From Deltaproteobacteria bacterium (GTDB taxonomy: Bacteria; JACQOV01): a DNA stretch of 34,471 bases. Position numbers and translations under genes: made by a program. The stretch is from NCBI GenBank assembly GCA_016202395.1, contig JACQOV010000098.1, positions 1-34,471 on the forward strand, given 5' to 3'. This document shows, in pieces, positions 16,348-23,922 of the stretch (positions within the stretch are counted from its first letter, which is position 1; each line of letters begins with the position of its first letter). Under the pieces are notes generated by a model. That model searched no databases. It saw only the letters and a list, made by a program, of their open reading frames with translations, and had not been told where the DNA came from.

Positions 16348-17277
16348 ATGAATTCCTTAAAATATCGATCTCAACACGAATGGCGAAGGAATGGAATCCT
16401 TCTGATGATTGCCGCCTCGCTCCTCTTCTCTTTCATGGGGGCCTTGGTCAAATACACCACCGCTCGCCTTCCAGTCGCCGAAGCGGCGTTCTTTCGCGCC
16501 TTTATCTCCTTGTTAATGATCACCCCCTGGATGCTATGGAAAAGGATCCCACTGATTGGAAAGAATCTGCAATTGCTGTTACTCCGAGGCGGGGCTGGTT
16601 TCATCGCTTTGTGCCTAAGCTTTTACGTAACCTCCAAGATCGAATTGAGCACTGCCTCGATTCTGAACCACTCCTCCACCCTGTTCGTTGCAATCTTCTC
16701 CGCCTTTTTTCTTAAAGAAAAGGTGTCCACTCCTTTGATCGTCTATATCGTCTGCGCTCTCATCGGCGCCGCTCTCATTGTCAAACCCTCCTTCGGCGTC
16801 ATCAACGTCCCGGGGCTGCTCGGCCTTGCCTCTGGATTTTTTGCGGCGATTGTGTACATCTCCATCAAGCAACTCCACAAAACAGATTCCTTCTTTACCA
16901 TCGTTTTCAGTTTTAGTTTGATCTCCAGTGTGGGCTCGATCGTTTTATTCTACAACGATTTTATTCCTCCGACTTCCATCGAGTGGGTCGCTCTCATTGG
17001 CTTGGGGTCGTTTGGAACCTTTGCGCAACTTCTGATGACCTATGCCTACAAATACACGGAGGCCTCGATTGTAAGCCCTTACTCTTTTTCAGGGGTCCTT
17101 TTCTCTAGCCTTCTGGGAGTCCTCTTCTGGCGAGAAATTCCCGATGGATGGTCGATACTCGGCGGCCTTTTAATTGTCGCCTGCGGGATCGGAATTATGA
17201 AACTCAAAAAGGAGAAGGGGGAAACGGCCATTGAATATCAAGAAGACCTCGCCGATCTCAGCGAAGACAAACCGTAA
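16348..17277 (+). CDS. EamA/DMT-family transporter
   Basis: A 309-residue inner-membrane protein with ten predicted hydrophobic helices arranged as two EamA repeats, about residues 14-148 and 158-290. Typical signatures are FRAFISLL after helix 2, STASILNHSSTLFVAIFSAFFLKEKV in repeat 1, and EASIVSPYSFSGVLFSSLLGVLFWREIPDGWSILGGLLIVACGI in repeat 2. Members export amino acids, nucleosides or other metabolites; the substrate here is not predictable. The C-terminus is a charged cytoplasmic tail. It follows the CBS gene closely, so the two may be co-transcribed. It converges on the TPR gene with a 10-bp gap and no visible terminator. Confidence 0.88.
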   Translation: MNSLKYRSQHEWRRNGILLMIAASLLFSFMGALVKYTTARLPVAEAAFFRAFISLLMITPWMLWKRIPLIGKNLQLLLLRGGAGFIALCLSFYVTSKIELSTASILNHSSTLFVAIFSAFFLKEKVSTPLIVYIVCALIGAALIVKPSFGVINVPGLLGLASGFFAAIVYISIKQLHKTDSFFTIVFSFSLISSVGSIVLFYNDFIPPTSIEWVALIGLGSFGTFAQLLMTYAYKYTEASIVSPYSFSGVLFSSLLGVLFWREIPDGWSILGGLLIVACGIGIMKLKKEKGETAIEYQEDLADLSEDKP

Positions 17278-17287
17278 GAGATCAACG

Positions 17288-18538
17288 TCACCAAGGAATA
17301 AAGATGGGCCAGTACCAGAAGCCCCCATGATAACGATCGTTTTCAGGAACTCGAACACCGAGATCCACAGTAAACATCATCGGTTCCGTCCCCCAAAAAC
17401 CATATTGGAAGGAACTGTTAAGGTACAGAGATCGATAGAAAAAATATTTGGCTCCCACCACCAAGATGTCCGAGAACTCCGTCGATTGGAATGTGGCGCT
17501 TCCCCGCGTATCTCCTCTGGCTTCCAACTCGAAATTGAGAAGCTGTAAGGTAAAGCGATTCTCAACGTAAGGAACAAGATTGAATCGATCGATCAACCAG
17601 TGACGCCCTACTCCCAAATACATGTTTAAAAGGGTCAAATCGTTTGTGGTGAGCGAGGCGTTTGGAATGTCAGCATCGGTAAAATCGATAGAGTCGCCGG
17701 AAGCTCCGAGGCCATTGATCTGAAAACCGAATATCCCGTGATATTTTTCCCAGCTATAGAGCATATCAATCGCTACTCCATTCGATTCCACTCGATCGTC
17801 CAATAAACTCGTGGGAATCGTTACATCTTCCAACGAAACGGCATCCAGGCTAGTGATGCCTTCATCGTAAAACCCGAAGCGGATATCTGAGATGTCGTCC
17901 CAAGATCGAACATATCCTAACTGAATATCAAATCCTTTCCGCAGCGGGCTATACTCTTCACGCCATCTAGCCACACGGTCTTCATAGTAGGCAATGAGAA
18001 ACTTTTGCGCGGTCCAATAGGCCTCCGTTCCCTTGCGCACCTTCAAAAACTCTCGGATGGCTTTCGATTTCTCGTTGCCAAAATAATAGTTGTAGCCCAG
18101 CAATAATCGAAGGGCATCGTTATCGGTTTGCTGAGTGAGTTGGGCCAATTCGTCCATCCGTCTTTGATAGGCGCTCCAATCCCCCCAGCTTGACCGAATT
18201 TTGTAATCTTTAAGAGGCAAATCCGGATAAAGATTTAGGAGGATGATGATTTCGACAACAGCTCGGTCATAATCGCCTGTGGCAAAATAAATCTCTTGCA
18301 GACCCATATGAGGCGAAGGATGATTAGGAGTTAAAACCACTGCGTTTTGATAAACCTCTAAGGCTTTCTCAAATTCCCCCAGCCGAAACAACTCCTCTCC
18401 CTCTTCTAAAATCTCCCGCCATTGTTTCTCGGCTTCCTTCTTGTCTTGTTCTTGCGCATGAGAAATAGAAAACGAAAGAACGAGGCCAAACAAGAGGACG
18501 AATTTTGAAAACAAAGAATTGTTTCTCTTCAATAACAT
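17288..18538 (-). CDS. Exported TPR protein with a barrel-like C-terminal domain
   Basis: A signal peptide ending in SFSISHA is followed by a Glu/Lys-rich helix and TPR-type repeats at about residues 45-115 (GEELFRLGEFEKALEVYQNAVVLTPNHPSPHMGLQEIYFATGDYDRA). A second helical repeat region extends to about 205. The C-terminal half (from GFDIQLGYVRSWDD) is rich in alternating aromatic residues and Gly/Asp turns, like outer-membrane beta-strands, ending in YWPIFIPW. A periplasmic TPR plus outer-membrane barrel resembles parts of exopolysaccharide or secretion machinery, but no family is recognised. Its ATG overlaps the stop of the upstream lipoprotein gene (TAATG), so it is translated with it. 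Confidence 0.75.
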   Translation of the reverse strand: MLLKRNNSLFSKFVLLFGLVLSFSISHAQEQDKKEAEKQWREILEEGEELFRLGEFEKALEVYQNAVVLTPNHPSPHMGLQEIYFATGDYDRAVVEIIILLNLYPDLPLKDYKIRSSWGDWSAYQRRMDELAQLTQQTDNDALRLLLGYNYYFGNEKSKAIREFLKVRKGTEAYWTAQKFLIAYYEDRVARWREEYSPLRKGFDIQLGYVRSWDDISDIRFGFYDEGITSLDAVSLEDVTIPTSLLDDRVESNGVAIDMLYSWEKYHGIFGFQINGLGASGDSIDFTDADIPNASLTTNDLTLLNMYLGVGRHWLIDRFNLVPYVENRFTLQLLNFELEARGDTRGSATFQSTEFSDILVVGAKYFFYRSLYLNSSFQYGFWGTEPMMFTVDLGVRVPENDRYHGGFWYWPIFIPW

Positions 18539-19248
18539 TACTTTTGTAAAAGAGGATCTAATGCCAAGTTGATCGCTTGAATATTTTTCTTTTCGTCAGC
18601 CAGCAATTCCTCCGGAGACATATCCACGAAAGAACTGCCAGAAATTTTGGACAGGGGTTGCACTCCCCCTCTCCCAACATAGAGATCGTTTCCACCCAAA
18701 TCTTTTACTTGGATGACCAGTGAAAAAGCGTGAACAGAACCGAAAGTGCTCAGATTATTGAGCTGCCCCCAAAACCCCTCTTTAGCTCCAATGTACTGTT
18801 TGGCTCCATCCCACCTAGCCTCGGCTTGGTTATATTCCACAGGAACCACTTGAAGTATGTTGTAAAGGATAACATCAATTCCAAAATTCTTCTTCATCTC
18901 TTGAAGGCTCTTCTGCCGAACCGCTTCGACCTTCGTTTCATCCCGTTTTCCCGTCATGGGATCAAAGAAGGGACCAATCTGCTTTTCGTACTTTTTCCAG
19001 AGTTGGGAATATTCATTGGATGGTATTATTTTAAAACCGGCCTCGGTTAATCTCTGCTCAATCAGAGCTTGAAACTTTTGCCTGTTCAATTCCGGTACAG
19101 AATAGTCGGAGGGAACAAACATCGGAGCTAAAGCAATGGTGTGAACATTCTCCAGAAGATTCTCTTCTGGAACCTGATCGGCGTACTTCAGAGTACTAGC
19201 GCAACCAAACTCCAAAATGAAAAATAGCAAAAGCCATCGTCTGTACAT
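18538..19248 (-). CDS. Lipoprotein, paralogue of the upstream lipoprotein
   Basis: The N-terminus MYRRWLLLFFILEFGCAS is a lipoprotein signal with Cys16 as the likely lipidated residue. The mature part aligns by eye with the neighbouring lipoprotein: IALAPM versus IAVAPV, FQALIEQRLTEAGFKIIPSNEYSQLW versus FQGLIEAKLSVQGFKVIPSQEYSALW, QIGPFFDPMTG versus QIGGYFDLETG, RGGVQPLSK versus RGGIQLLSK. The two are therefore tandem duplicates. The IAVAP...GFKVIP pattern recalls periplasmic proteins of the TolB/LpoB/CsgG type, but I do not assign a family. The gene is translationally coupled to the TPR/barrel gene, so all three probably work together in the envelope. Confidence 0.8.
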   Translation of the reverse strand: MYRRWLLLFFILEFGCASTLKYADQVPEENLLENVHTIALAPMFVPSDYSVPELNRQKFQALIEQRLTEAGFKIIPSNEYSQLWKKYEKQIGPFFDPMTGKRDETKVEAVRQKSLQEMKKNFGIDVILYNILQVVPVEYNQAEARWDGAKQYIGAKEGFWGQLNNLSTFGSVHAFSLVIQVKDLGGNDLYVGRGGVQPLSKISGSSFVDMSPEELLADEKKNIQAINLALDPLLQK

Positions 19249-19266
19249 GGCGTGTTCCTCAAAATG

Positions 19267-20031
19267 TTAAAAACTGGTCCCTGGTTCCTCTTCCCCCTTA
19301 GAGATGGTAGACGAGACTCCCTCAGAGAGGGGATCTAAAGCAACGTCAACCGCTTTGGCATTACGTTTTGCATCCACAAACAATTCATTCGTTGGAACAG
19401 AAACAAATTTCCCCACAGCCATGACCTTAGACAAAAGCTGAATGCCACCTCTTTTATAATAGAGATGATTCCCGTCGGTATCGTTAACGAATATCTTGAG
19501 AGACAGAGCCCCCATATGACCAGAGGTACCTCCTAGTATGAAACTCGCTCCAAAGGACATCACCGCTTCCGAAACTCCATCCCATTGGGCATACATTCCG
19601 TTCCATCGTGCCTCAACCACCTGAATGCTGGGATGAAGAGTAACATCCACACCAAACTTTTCCTTCAGCACCTGGCAGGTAAGGCGGTACACCTCGTTAA
19701 CTTTTTTATCATCCGCATTTCCTGTTTCTAAATCAAAATATCCCCCAATCTGCTCCTTAAAACGCTCCCAAAGGGCCGAATATTCTTGAGAAGGGATCAC
19801 TTTAAATCCTTGGACCGATAGCTTAGCTTCGATCAAACCCTGAAAATATTGTTCAACCACCTCCGGTTCTTCCAACCCAGTTGGGGCCTGAACGGGAGCT
19901 ACCGCAATCGTTTTAACTTTAGCATAAAATTCCTCTTTCGCGATCTCGAAGGGGTTTGGAGGGGACTTTGTCCCCGCACAACCACCAAGAACCATAATGA
20001 AAGCAATAGAAAAAAGAAAGATTCTCCGCAT
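19267..20031 (-). CDS. Lipoprotein, first gene of a three-gene envelope operon
   Basis: I use the ATG at 20031: GGAG lies 5 bases upstream, and the signal peptide MRRIFLFSIAFIMVLGGCAG has a classical lipobox (LGGC) with Cys18 as the lipidation site. The open frame continues 63 codons upstream but is low-complexity and not protein-like. The mature protein (about 235 residues) is a paralogue of the next gene. It differs by a small-residue stretch MSFGASFILGGTSGHMGALS and a short acidic tail. No function can be named. It is the promoter-proximal gene of the operon, facing a long non-coding region that carries two palindromes. Confidence 0.8.
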   Translation of the reverse strand: MRRIFLFSIAFIMVLGGCAGTKSPPNPFEIAKEEFYAKVKTIAVAPVQAPTGLEEPEVVEQYFQGLIEAKLSVQGFKVIPSQEYSALWERFKEQIGGYFDLETGNADDKKVNEVYRLTCQVLKEKFGVDVTLHPSIQVVEARWNGMYAQWDGVSEAVMSFGASFILGGTSGHMGALSLKIFVNDTDGNHLYYKRGGIQLLSKVMAVGKFVSVPTNELFVDAKRNAKAVDVALDPLSEGVSSTISKGEEEPGTSF

Positions 20032-20526
20032 AACGACTCCTGCTAAAATTGCGCGGTCAAAGTCAATAATGGACTCAAAAATAAAGAGGCCGCTTCCTCT
20101 TGCCGAAGCGTCGAAATTGCAAACGAGGGACCTACTGCGAAGCGATTGCCATGGTAAAGATAGCCGAATCCAAGCCTCGTTGCTACCCCCCCCCTCGCTC
20201 ACAGATCCTCCTTCGGACAAATCCTACGCAAGAAATGTGCCAAAAAGGTGGTTAGAGAGGGATTTTTCTTAAAATTTTCTAAAAGTGATATAAAAACAAT
20301 GAGTTATCTATAAATTTTCTTCTAAACCCACGGAAGTTTTTTTCCAAAAAGCCATATCAAACTCCATGTTTGTAACAGATCTGATACAAATTTGTAACAG
20401 ATCTGTTACAAAACTGATCGGCAAAGCCCGGACACTGGATCGATTTTTCCCTACCGATGGCATGAAAAAACTCGAGAGACTCTTCCTTTTTCTCTATCCC
20501 TATGCTACATCTGCTCCACACGTTTT
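20032..20526. other. 495-bp non-coding region between divergent units
   Basis: No plausible gene on either strand. From left to right it holds a GC-balanced part (20032-20255), an AT-rich block (about 20260-20360) and the two abutting palindromes at 20369-20412. A further 115 bp then leads to the DUF4258 gene. It separates the minus-strand lipoprotein operon from the plus-strand toxin-antitoxin and copper genes, so it must hold promoters for both directions, but no confident sigma70 promoter could be picked by eye. Confidence 0.6.
20369..20412. promoter_or_regulatory. Two abutting 22-bp palindromic operators
   Basis: The second unit (20391-20412) is a perfect 22-bp palindrome with arms TTTGTAACAGA and TCTGTTACAAA. 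The first (20369-20390) is the same sequence with a single change (GATACAAA instead of GTTACAAA). They follow each other with no spacer, so centres are 22 bp apart, about two helical turns, and two dimers could bind on the same face. This is the form of a TetR-like or similar repressor operator. No matching regulator gene is in the window. Confidence 0.75.
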
Positions 20527-20847
20527 ATGATCCCTGCATTGCCCGTATTAGATGAAATCCGACTGGCCTCCCAAAGAGGTCGCACTCGATGGCGAGCTCG
20601 CGCCCAACAACACATGATGGAAAAGAAAATCTGGAGAGAAGACGTCGCACAAATCATCCGCACCGGAAAAATCGTTGAAAACCAGGAGGCGAAACAAACC
20701 TCCGCCCCCTATTTCATCCACGGAAGGCTCGGCGGAGACGATTTCCATGTGGTTCTCCTCTGGGATCCTCATGAAAAAAACATCTCCATCCTGGCGATCT
20801 CGCAACCGTCCCTCTCTAAAACGCCCAGGAGATCTAAGGAGGTCTAA
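20527..20847 (+). CDS. DUF4258 protein, probable toxin of a type II toxin-antitoxin pair
   Basis: A 106-residue protein whose pattern (LDEIRLASQRGRTRWRARAQQHMMEKKIWREDVAQIIRTGKIVENQ...YFIHGRLGGDDFHVVLLWDPHEKNISILAIS) matches DUF4258. This is a small BECR/RelE-like fold often paired with YgiT-type zinc-finger proteins and related to the MqsR side of MqsRA. Toxicity is inferred from family and pairing. The conserved N-terminal His of many members is not at the usual place; RAQQH is found instead. It ends 2 bp before the zinc-finger gene, with the Shine-Dalgarno sequence for that gene (AAGGAGG) inside its own last codons. Confidence 0.75.
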   Translation: MIPALPVLDEIRLASQRGRTRWRARAQQHMMEKKIWREDVAQIIRTGKIVENQEAKQTSAPYFIHGRLGGDDFHVVLLWDPHEKNISILAISQPSLSKTPRRSKEV

Positions 20848-20849
20848 AG

Positions 20850-21083
20850 ATGACATCGCTCCCTAAATGCTCCTTATGCGGCGGCGCCATGAAAGCAGGG
20901 CACACCCCTTTTACCATCGATTTCGAAAAAGGGGTGGTGGTTATCCGCCATGTCCCCGCTCAAGTTTGCAACACGTGTGGGGAAAGCTGGATTGAGGATG
21001 TCACCTCGGCACAACTGGAAATTAGGGTCAAAGCCGCCCAATCCGGCCAACGACAATTCGAAGTCATCGACATGGCAATTTAG
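20850..21083 (+). CDS. YgiT-type zinc-finger protein, probable antitoxin
   Basis: A 77-residue protein with two CxxC pairs, CSLCGG (Cys8/Cys11) and CNTCGE, around a short beta segment, as in the N-terminal zinc domain of MqsA/YgiT. The C-terminal helix-turn-helix of MqsA is absent, so this protein is unlikely to bind the operon promoter by itself. It lies 2 bp after the DUF4258 gene. Members of this short class are usually annotated as antitoxins of DUF4258 toxins; no experimental claim is made for this pair. Confidence 0.82.
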   Translation: MTSLPKCSLCGGAMKAGHTPFTIDFEKGVVVIRHVPAQVCNTCGESWIEDVTSAQLEIRVKAAQSGQRQFEVIDMAI

Positions 21084-21089
21084 GCCCCC

Positions 21090-21118
21090 TTGATTAATTG
21101 GGCAGCCAATGGTAGTAT
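21090..21118 (+). promoter_or_regulatory. Possible promoter of the copper efflux cluster
   Basis: TTGATT (21090-21095) and TAGTAT (21113-21118) are spaced by 17 bp, just before the small Cys-rich gene. The predicted start is about 6 bases before its ATG, which overlaps a fair Shine-Dalgarno sequence (GAGGG), so the two readings compete. No MerR-type dyad of the CueR kind is evident in the spacer. Confidence 0.35.
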
Positions 21119-21130
21119 AGAGGGTAATTT

Positions 21131-21481
21131 ATGAAGCGCTTATTGAAAATGGCAGGGGTAGCCTTTCTGGTCCTAGGGATTCTAGCCCCCACGATCTCAA
21201 TGGCCTGCCCTGTCAGCCCAAAGCACCTCTGCTGTGGGAAAGTGACGCATCTCAAGATGGAGCCAGCGCAGCCCGACTGTGCCGACATGACCCTCTGTGG
21301 TGTCGCTGTTCAAGACAAGAATCCTATTGTGAACACCCATTTCGAGATCCCTTTTATGCCGCAATTCACTGCAGCGTTAAACCATTCTTCTCAAGATTTC
21401 TCTCAAGTTTTTGAAATAATCCAGCCTCTCGGTCCCCAAGGACCACCGATTTATCTCGCAAATAGCGCCTTAATCATTTAA
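21131..21481 (+). CDS. Small exported Cys-rich protein of the copper cluster
   Basis: A signal peptide (MKRLLKMAGVAFLVLGILAPTISMA) is followed by a mature part of about 90 residues with four to five Cys and several Met/His in its first half (CPVSPKHLCCGKVTHLKMEP...CADMTLCG). The tail GPPIYLANSALII is hydrophobic. Small proteins of this kind are often found at the head of heavy-metal efflux operons and could bind copper in the periplasm; that role is inferred only from residues and location. It is followed by the cusC-like gene behind a stem-loop. Confidence 0.75.
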   Translation: MKRLLKMAGVAFLVLGILAPTISMACPVSPKHLCCGKVTHLKMEPAQPDCADMTLCGVAVQDKNPIVNTHFEIPFMPQFTAALNHSSQDFSQVFEIIQPLGPQGPPIYLANSALII

Positions 21482-21484
21482 AAT

Positions 21485-21535
21485 AAAACACCTCAAATCT
21501 CCGTTGACTGGCTCTTCGCTTTAAGGAGGTGTTTT
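21485..21535 (+). promoter_or_regulatory. Stem-loop hiding the Shine-Dalgarno sequence of the cusC-like gene
   Basis: AAAACACCTC (21485-21494) and GAGGTGTTTT (21526-21535) are perfect 10-bp complements separated by 31 bases, and the ATG follows directly at 21536. The right arm contains most of the ribosome-binding site GGAGG (21525-21529). In the RNA, the stem would block ribosome entry, or could act as an attenuator because the stem ends in four U. The 31-base loop offers room for an alternative pairing. Confidence 0.6.
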
Positions 21536-22816
21536 ATGTCTTTAAGTCCATTTTGGAGAGGAGCGGTCCTCGGGCTATGTTGGATGACCCTTTGGAGTCA
21601 GAAGCCCGCGGCCGCCGATGAAAAAACCGAGATCGAAAAAGTAATTGACGAAGCCATCGCGCAAAACGCGGAGCTTGCGGCCGAGCGCGAAACGATTCAG
21701 GCGCTCCAAGCACGCGTTCCGCAGGCCGGGGCGCTCGAAGACCCTCGCCTGGGTTTTGGCGTTACCAATCTCCCTGTCAAAAACCCTGCCTTCAACACCG
21801 AAGAAATGACCGGGAAGGAGATCTCTATCAATCAAATGGTCCCTTTCCCCGGGAAACTCTCGCTCATGAAAAAGGCGGAAAAAGAGGCTCTAGCCTCCGC
21901 CAAAGCGATGCTTGAAGACAAAACCAATGAGATCCGCTACGAGGTGGAAGAGACCTACTTTGAGCTCTATCGAGTTGACAAAGCGATTGAGGTCCTCCAA
22001 AAGAACCGGGGTCTTCTCAATGCGATGGCCGAGGTCACCCAAGCCCGCTACGCTGTGGGGGATGAGAGCGGGGCTGACGTTTTCCGGGCCCAAACGATGG
22101 CGACCGAACTAGAGAGTGAGCTTCTGGCGATGGAGCAAGAACGGCAATCGCTGGGCGCTCGGCTCAATCAGCTGCTCAATCGCCCCATCGACACCCCCTT
22201 TACCGCCGCCTACGATTTTTCGCGCACCCCTCTCCCCGCAAAACCTCAAACGGACCAGATCGAGACAGCGCCACGACTTGAAGCCATGGGGCAAGAAGTC
22301 GAAAAGGCAAAAACCGAGCTGCGCGTGGCAAAAAGGGAGTACTGGCCGGATTTCGATTTCGGATTGAGTTACATGCAACGGGATGAGATTAAAAACGATC
22401 CTATGTCGGGATCAGATCTTTTTGCCGGCTCGGTCATGATCAATATTCCCCTTTGGGCCCATTGGCGACAGAGTCGAAAAGTGGAGGAGATGGCGGCAGA
22501 AAAGAGATCGATGGAGCATCACTATCATCACATTCGGAATGAACTCCTCTACGAGGTGGAAGAGACCTTCCGAACTCTGGAACGCCAAGATCGGCAGCTC
22601 TCCCTTTTTGAGCAGTCGCTCCTGCCACAAACTCAAGCGACCTATGAATCGGCCTATTTTTCCTACCAAACCGAACAGGCCGATTTTTTCTCAACGATTG
22701 AAGCGCTCAAGACTCTGCTGGAAACAGAGCTTGCTTTCTACGAACTCGAGTCTAATTACCAAATCACCCACGCCCGTTTAAACTGGATCGTGGGAATGAA
22801 GGAGGAACAACCATGA
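21536..22816 (+). CDS. cusC: TolC-family outer-membrane factor of a Cu/Ag efflux pump
   Basis: A 426-residue outer-membrane channel subunit. After a signal peptide (to about PAAA), two TolC repeats are visible as long amphipathic coiled-coil stretches separated by beta segments. Motifs include AGALEDPRLGFGVTNLP, KEISINQMVPFPGKL and, in repeat 2, FDFGLSYMQRD and SVMINIPLWAHWR, the usual equatorial and strand-turn motifs of metal-type TolC proteins. The chain ends shortly after the last helix. The ribosome-binding site AAGGAGG is strong but lies in a stem. It overlaps cusB by 4 bases. With CusB and CusA it would form the periplasm-spanning pump; the symbol reflects operon position more than close identity to E. 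coli CusC. Confidence 0.88.
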   Translation: MSLSPFWRGAVLGLCWMTLWSQKPAAADEKTEIEKVIDEAIAQNAELAAERETIQALQARVPQAGALEDPRLGFGVTNLPVKNPAFNTEEMTGKEISINQMVPFPGKLSLMKKAEKEALASAKAMLEDKTNEIRYEVEETYFELYRVDKAIEVLQKNRGLLNAMAEVTQARYAVGDESGADVFRAQTMATELESELLAMEQERQSLGARLNQLLNRPIDTPFTAAYDFSRTPLPAKPQTDQIETAPRLEAMGQEVEKAKTELRVAKREYWPDFDFGLSYMQRDEIKNDPMSGSDLFAGSVMINIPLWAHWRQSRKVEEMAAEKRSMEHHYHHIRNELLYEVEETFRTLERQDRQLSLFEQSLLPQTQATYESAYFSYQTEQADFFSTIEALKTLLETELAFYELESNYQITHARLNWIVGMKEEQP

Positions 22817-23922
22817 AGAAATATCTTTTACTGGCATCCGGGGCTTTATTGGCCGCAGCTCTCCTGATCATGAGAGGAGTACACGCGAATCCCGAAGAAA
22901 ATCCCCATGAGGGGCATGAAGGGATGATGCACGACCACGAGGGGATGATGCATGAGAATCAACATGAAACCCCTCCTGAAACGCCTAAAAAAGATGAGAA
23001 GGAACAAAAGCTCTACACCTGCCCGATGCATCCGCAGATTCGAAAAACAGAGCCGGGACAATGCCCCATCTGCGGCATGGATCTTATCCCGGTCAAAGAA
23101 CAGGAAGATCTCCCACAATCGAGTGTCCCCGGGTTTGCAACGATCCGCGTTACTCCTGAACAGCAGTGGCTGATCGGGGTAAAAACTGCGACCGTAGAGA
23201 AAAGAGAGCTCCTCCGAAAACTCCGAACCTACGGAACCGTTGCTTCCGACCGAGAGCTTTATGTCACACAGAAGGAGTATCTTGCTGCCGTTCGCTCCAA
23301 AGCCGACACTCTCATACGAGCGACTCATCAAAAGCTTCTTCTTTTGGGAATGACAGAATCTCAGATCAAAGCGCTTCGCAAAGAAGGAGAGGTTGATTCC
23401 TCTCTCTACCTCACCATTGGAACCGGGAAGGCGTGGATCTACTCGGCGATCTACGAATCCGAACGCCCTCTCATCCGTGAAGAATTACCTATCACGATCG
23501 AGACAGCCGGCGACCCGAAAAGAGGCTTCACAGGAAAAATTGACGCCATCACCCCTCTCGTCAATCCTGAAAATCGGACGTTGACTGCCCGAACGGAGGT
23601 CCAAGACCCCGAAGGGATCCTTCAGCCTGGGATGTTTCTCGATGTCTACATCGATATCCCTTTGGGAGAAAGCCTCACCATCCCTAAAAGCGCCGTCCTC
23701 AAAACGGGACAGCGGAACATCGTGATGGTCCAAAAAGATCCAGGGATCTTCGAACCCAGAGAAGTAACGCTCGGAGGGGAATCGGATGAGATGTTGCAGG
23801 TTTTATCGGGTCTGAATGAAGGAGAGATTGTGGTCACAAGCGCTAATTTCCTCCTCGATTCCGAAAGTCAAATCCGAGGAGCGTTTTCTTCTGGAGCTGG
23901 AGGGCATCAACATGGTCAATAA
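22813..23922 (+). CDS. cusB: RND periplasmic adaptor with heavy-metal-binding domain
   Basis: A membrane-fusion subunit linking inner- and outer-membrane parts of a copper/silver pump. A signal-anchor helix is followed by a His/Met-rich stretch with tandem HEGMMH units, then a heavy-metal-binding domain YTCPMHPQIRKTEPGQCPICGMDL of the type found in CusB and CopA relatives. The beta-barrel/membrane-proximal part is typical (KRGFTGKIDAITPLVNPENRTLTARTEVQDPEGILQPGMFLDV and LTIPKSAVLKTGQRNIVMVQ). At 369 residues it is shorter than E. coli CusB (407) although it carries an extra metal domain. Between VASDRELYV and TQKEYLAAV I see no lipoyl half-motif of the usual GYVEKL...G..VKKGQ type. The tail GGHQHGQ is again His-rich. 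It overlaps cusA by 11 bases. Confidence 0.9.
   Translation: MKKYLLLASGALLAAALLIMRGVHANPEENPHEGHEGMMHDHEGMMHENQHETPPETPKKDEKEQKLYTCPMHPQIRKTEPGQCPICGMDLIPVKEQEDLPQSSVPGFATIRVTPEQQWLIGVKTATVEKRELLRKLRTYGTVASDRELYVTQKEYLAAVRSKADTLIRATHQKLLLLGMTESQIKALRKEGEVDSSLYLTIGTGKAWIYSAIYESERPLIREELPITIETAGDPKRGFTGKIDAITPLVNPENRTLTARTEVQDPEGILQPGMFLDVYIDIPLGESLTIPKSAVLKTGQRNIVMVQKDPGIFEPREVTLGGESDEMLQVLSGLNEGEIVVTSANFLLDSESQIRGAFSSGAGGHQHGQ

Noticed and set aside
20369..20412. CopY/BlaI- or CueR-type copper operator
   Set aside because: CopY sites have a TACA-N2-TGTA core and CueR sites a 19-20-bp promoter-spacer dyad. The palindromes here have an AACA-GATC-TGTT core and do not sit in an obvious promoter spacer.
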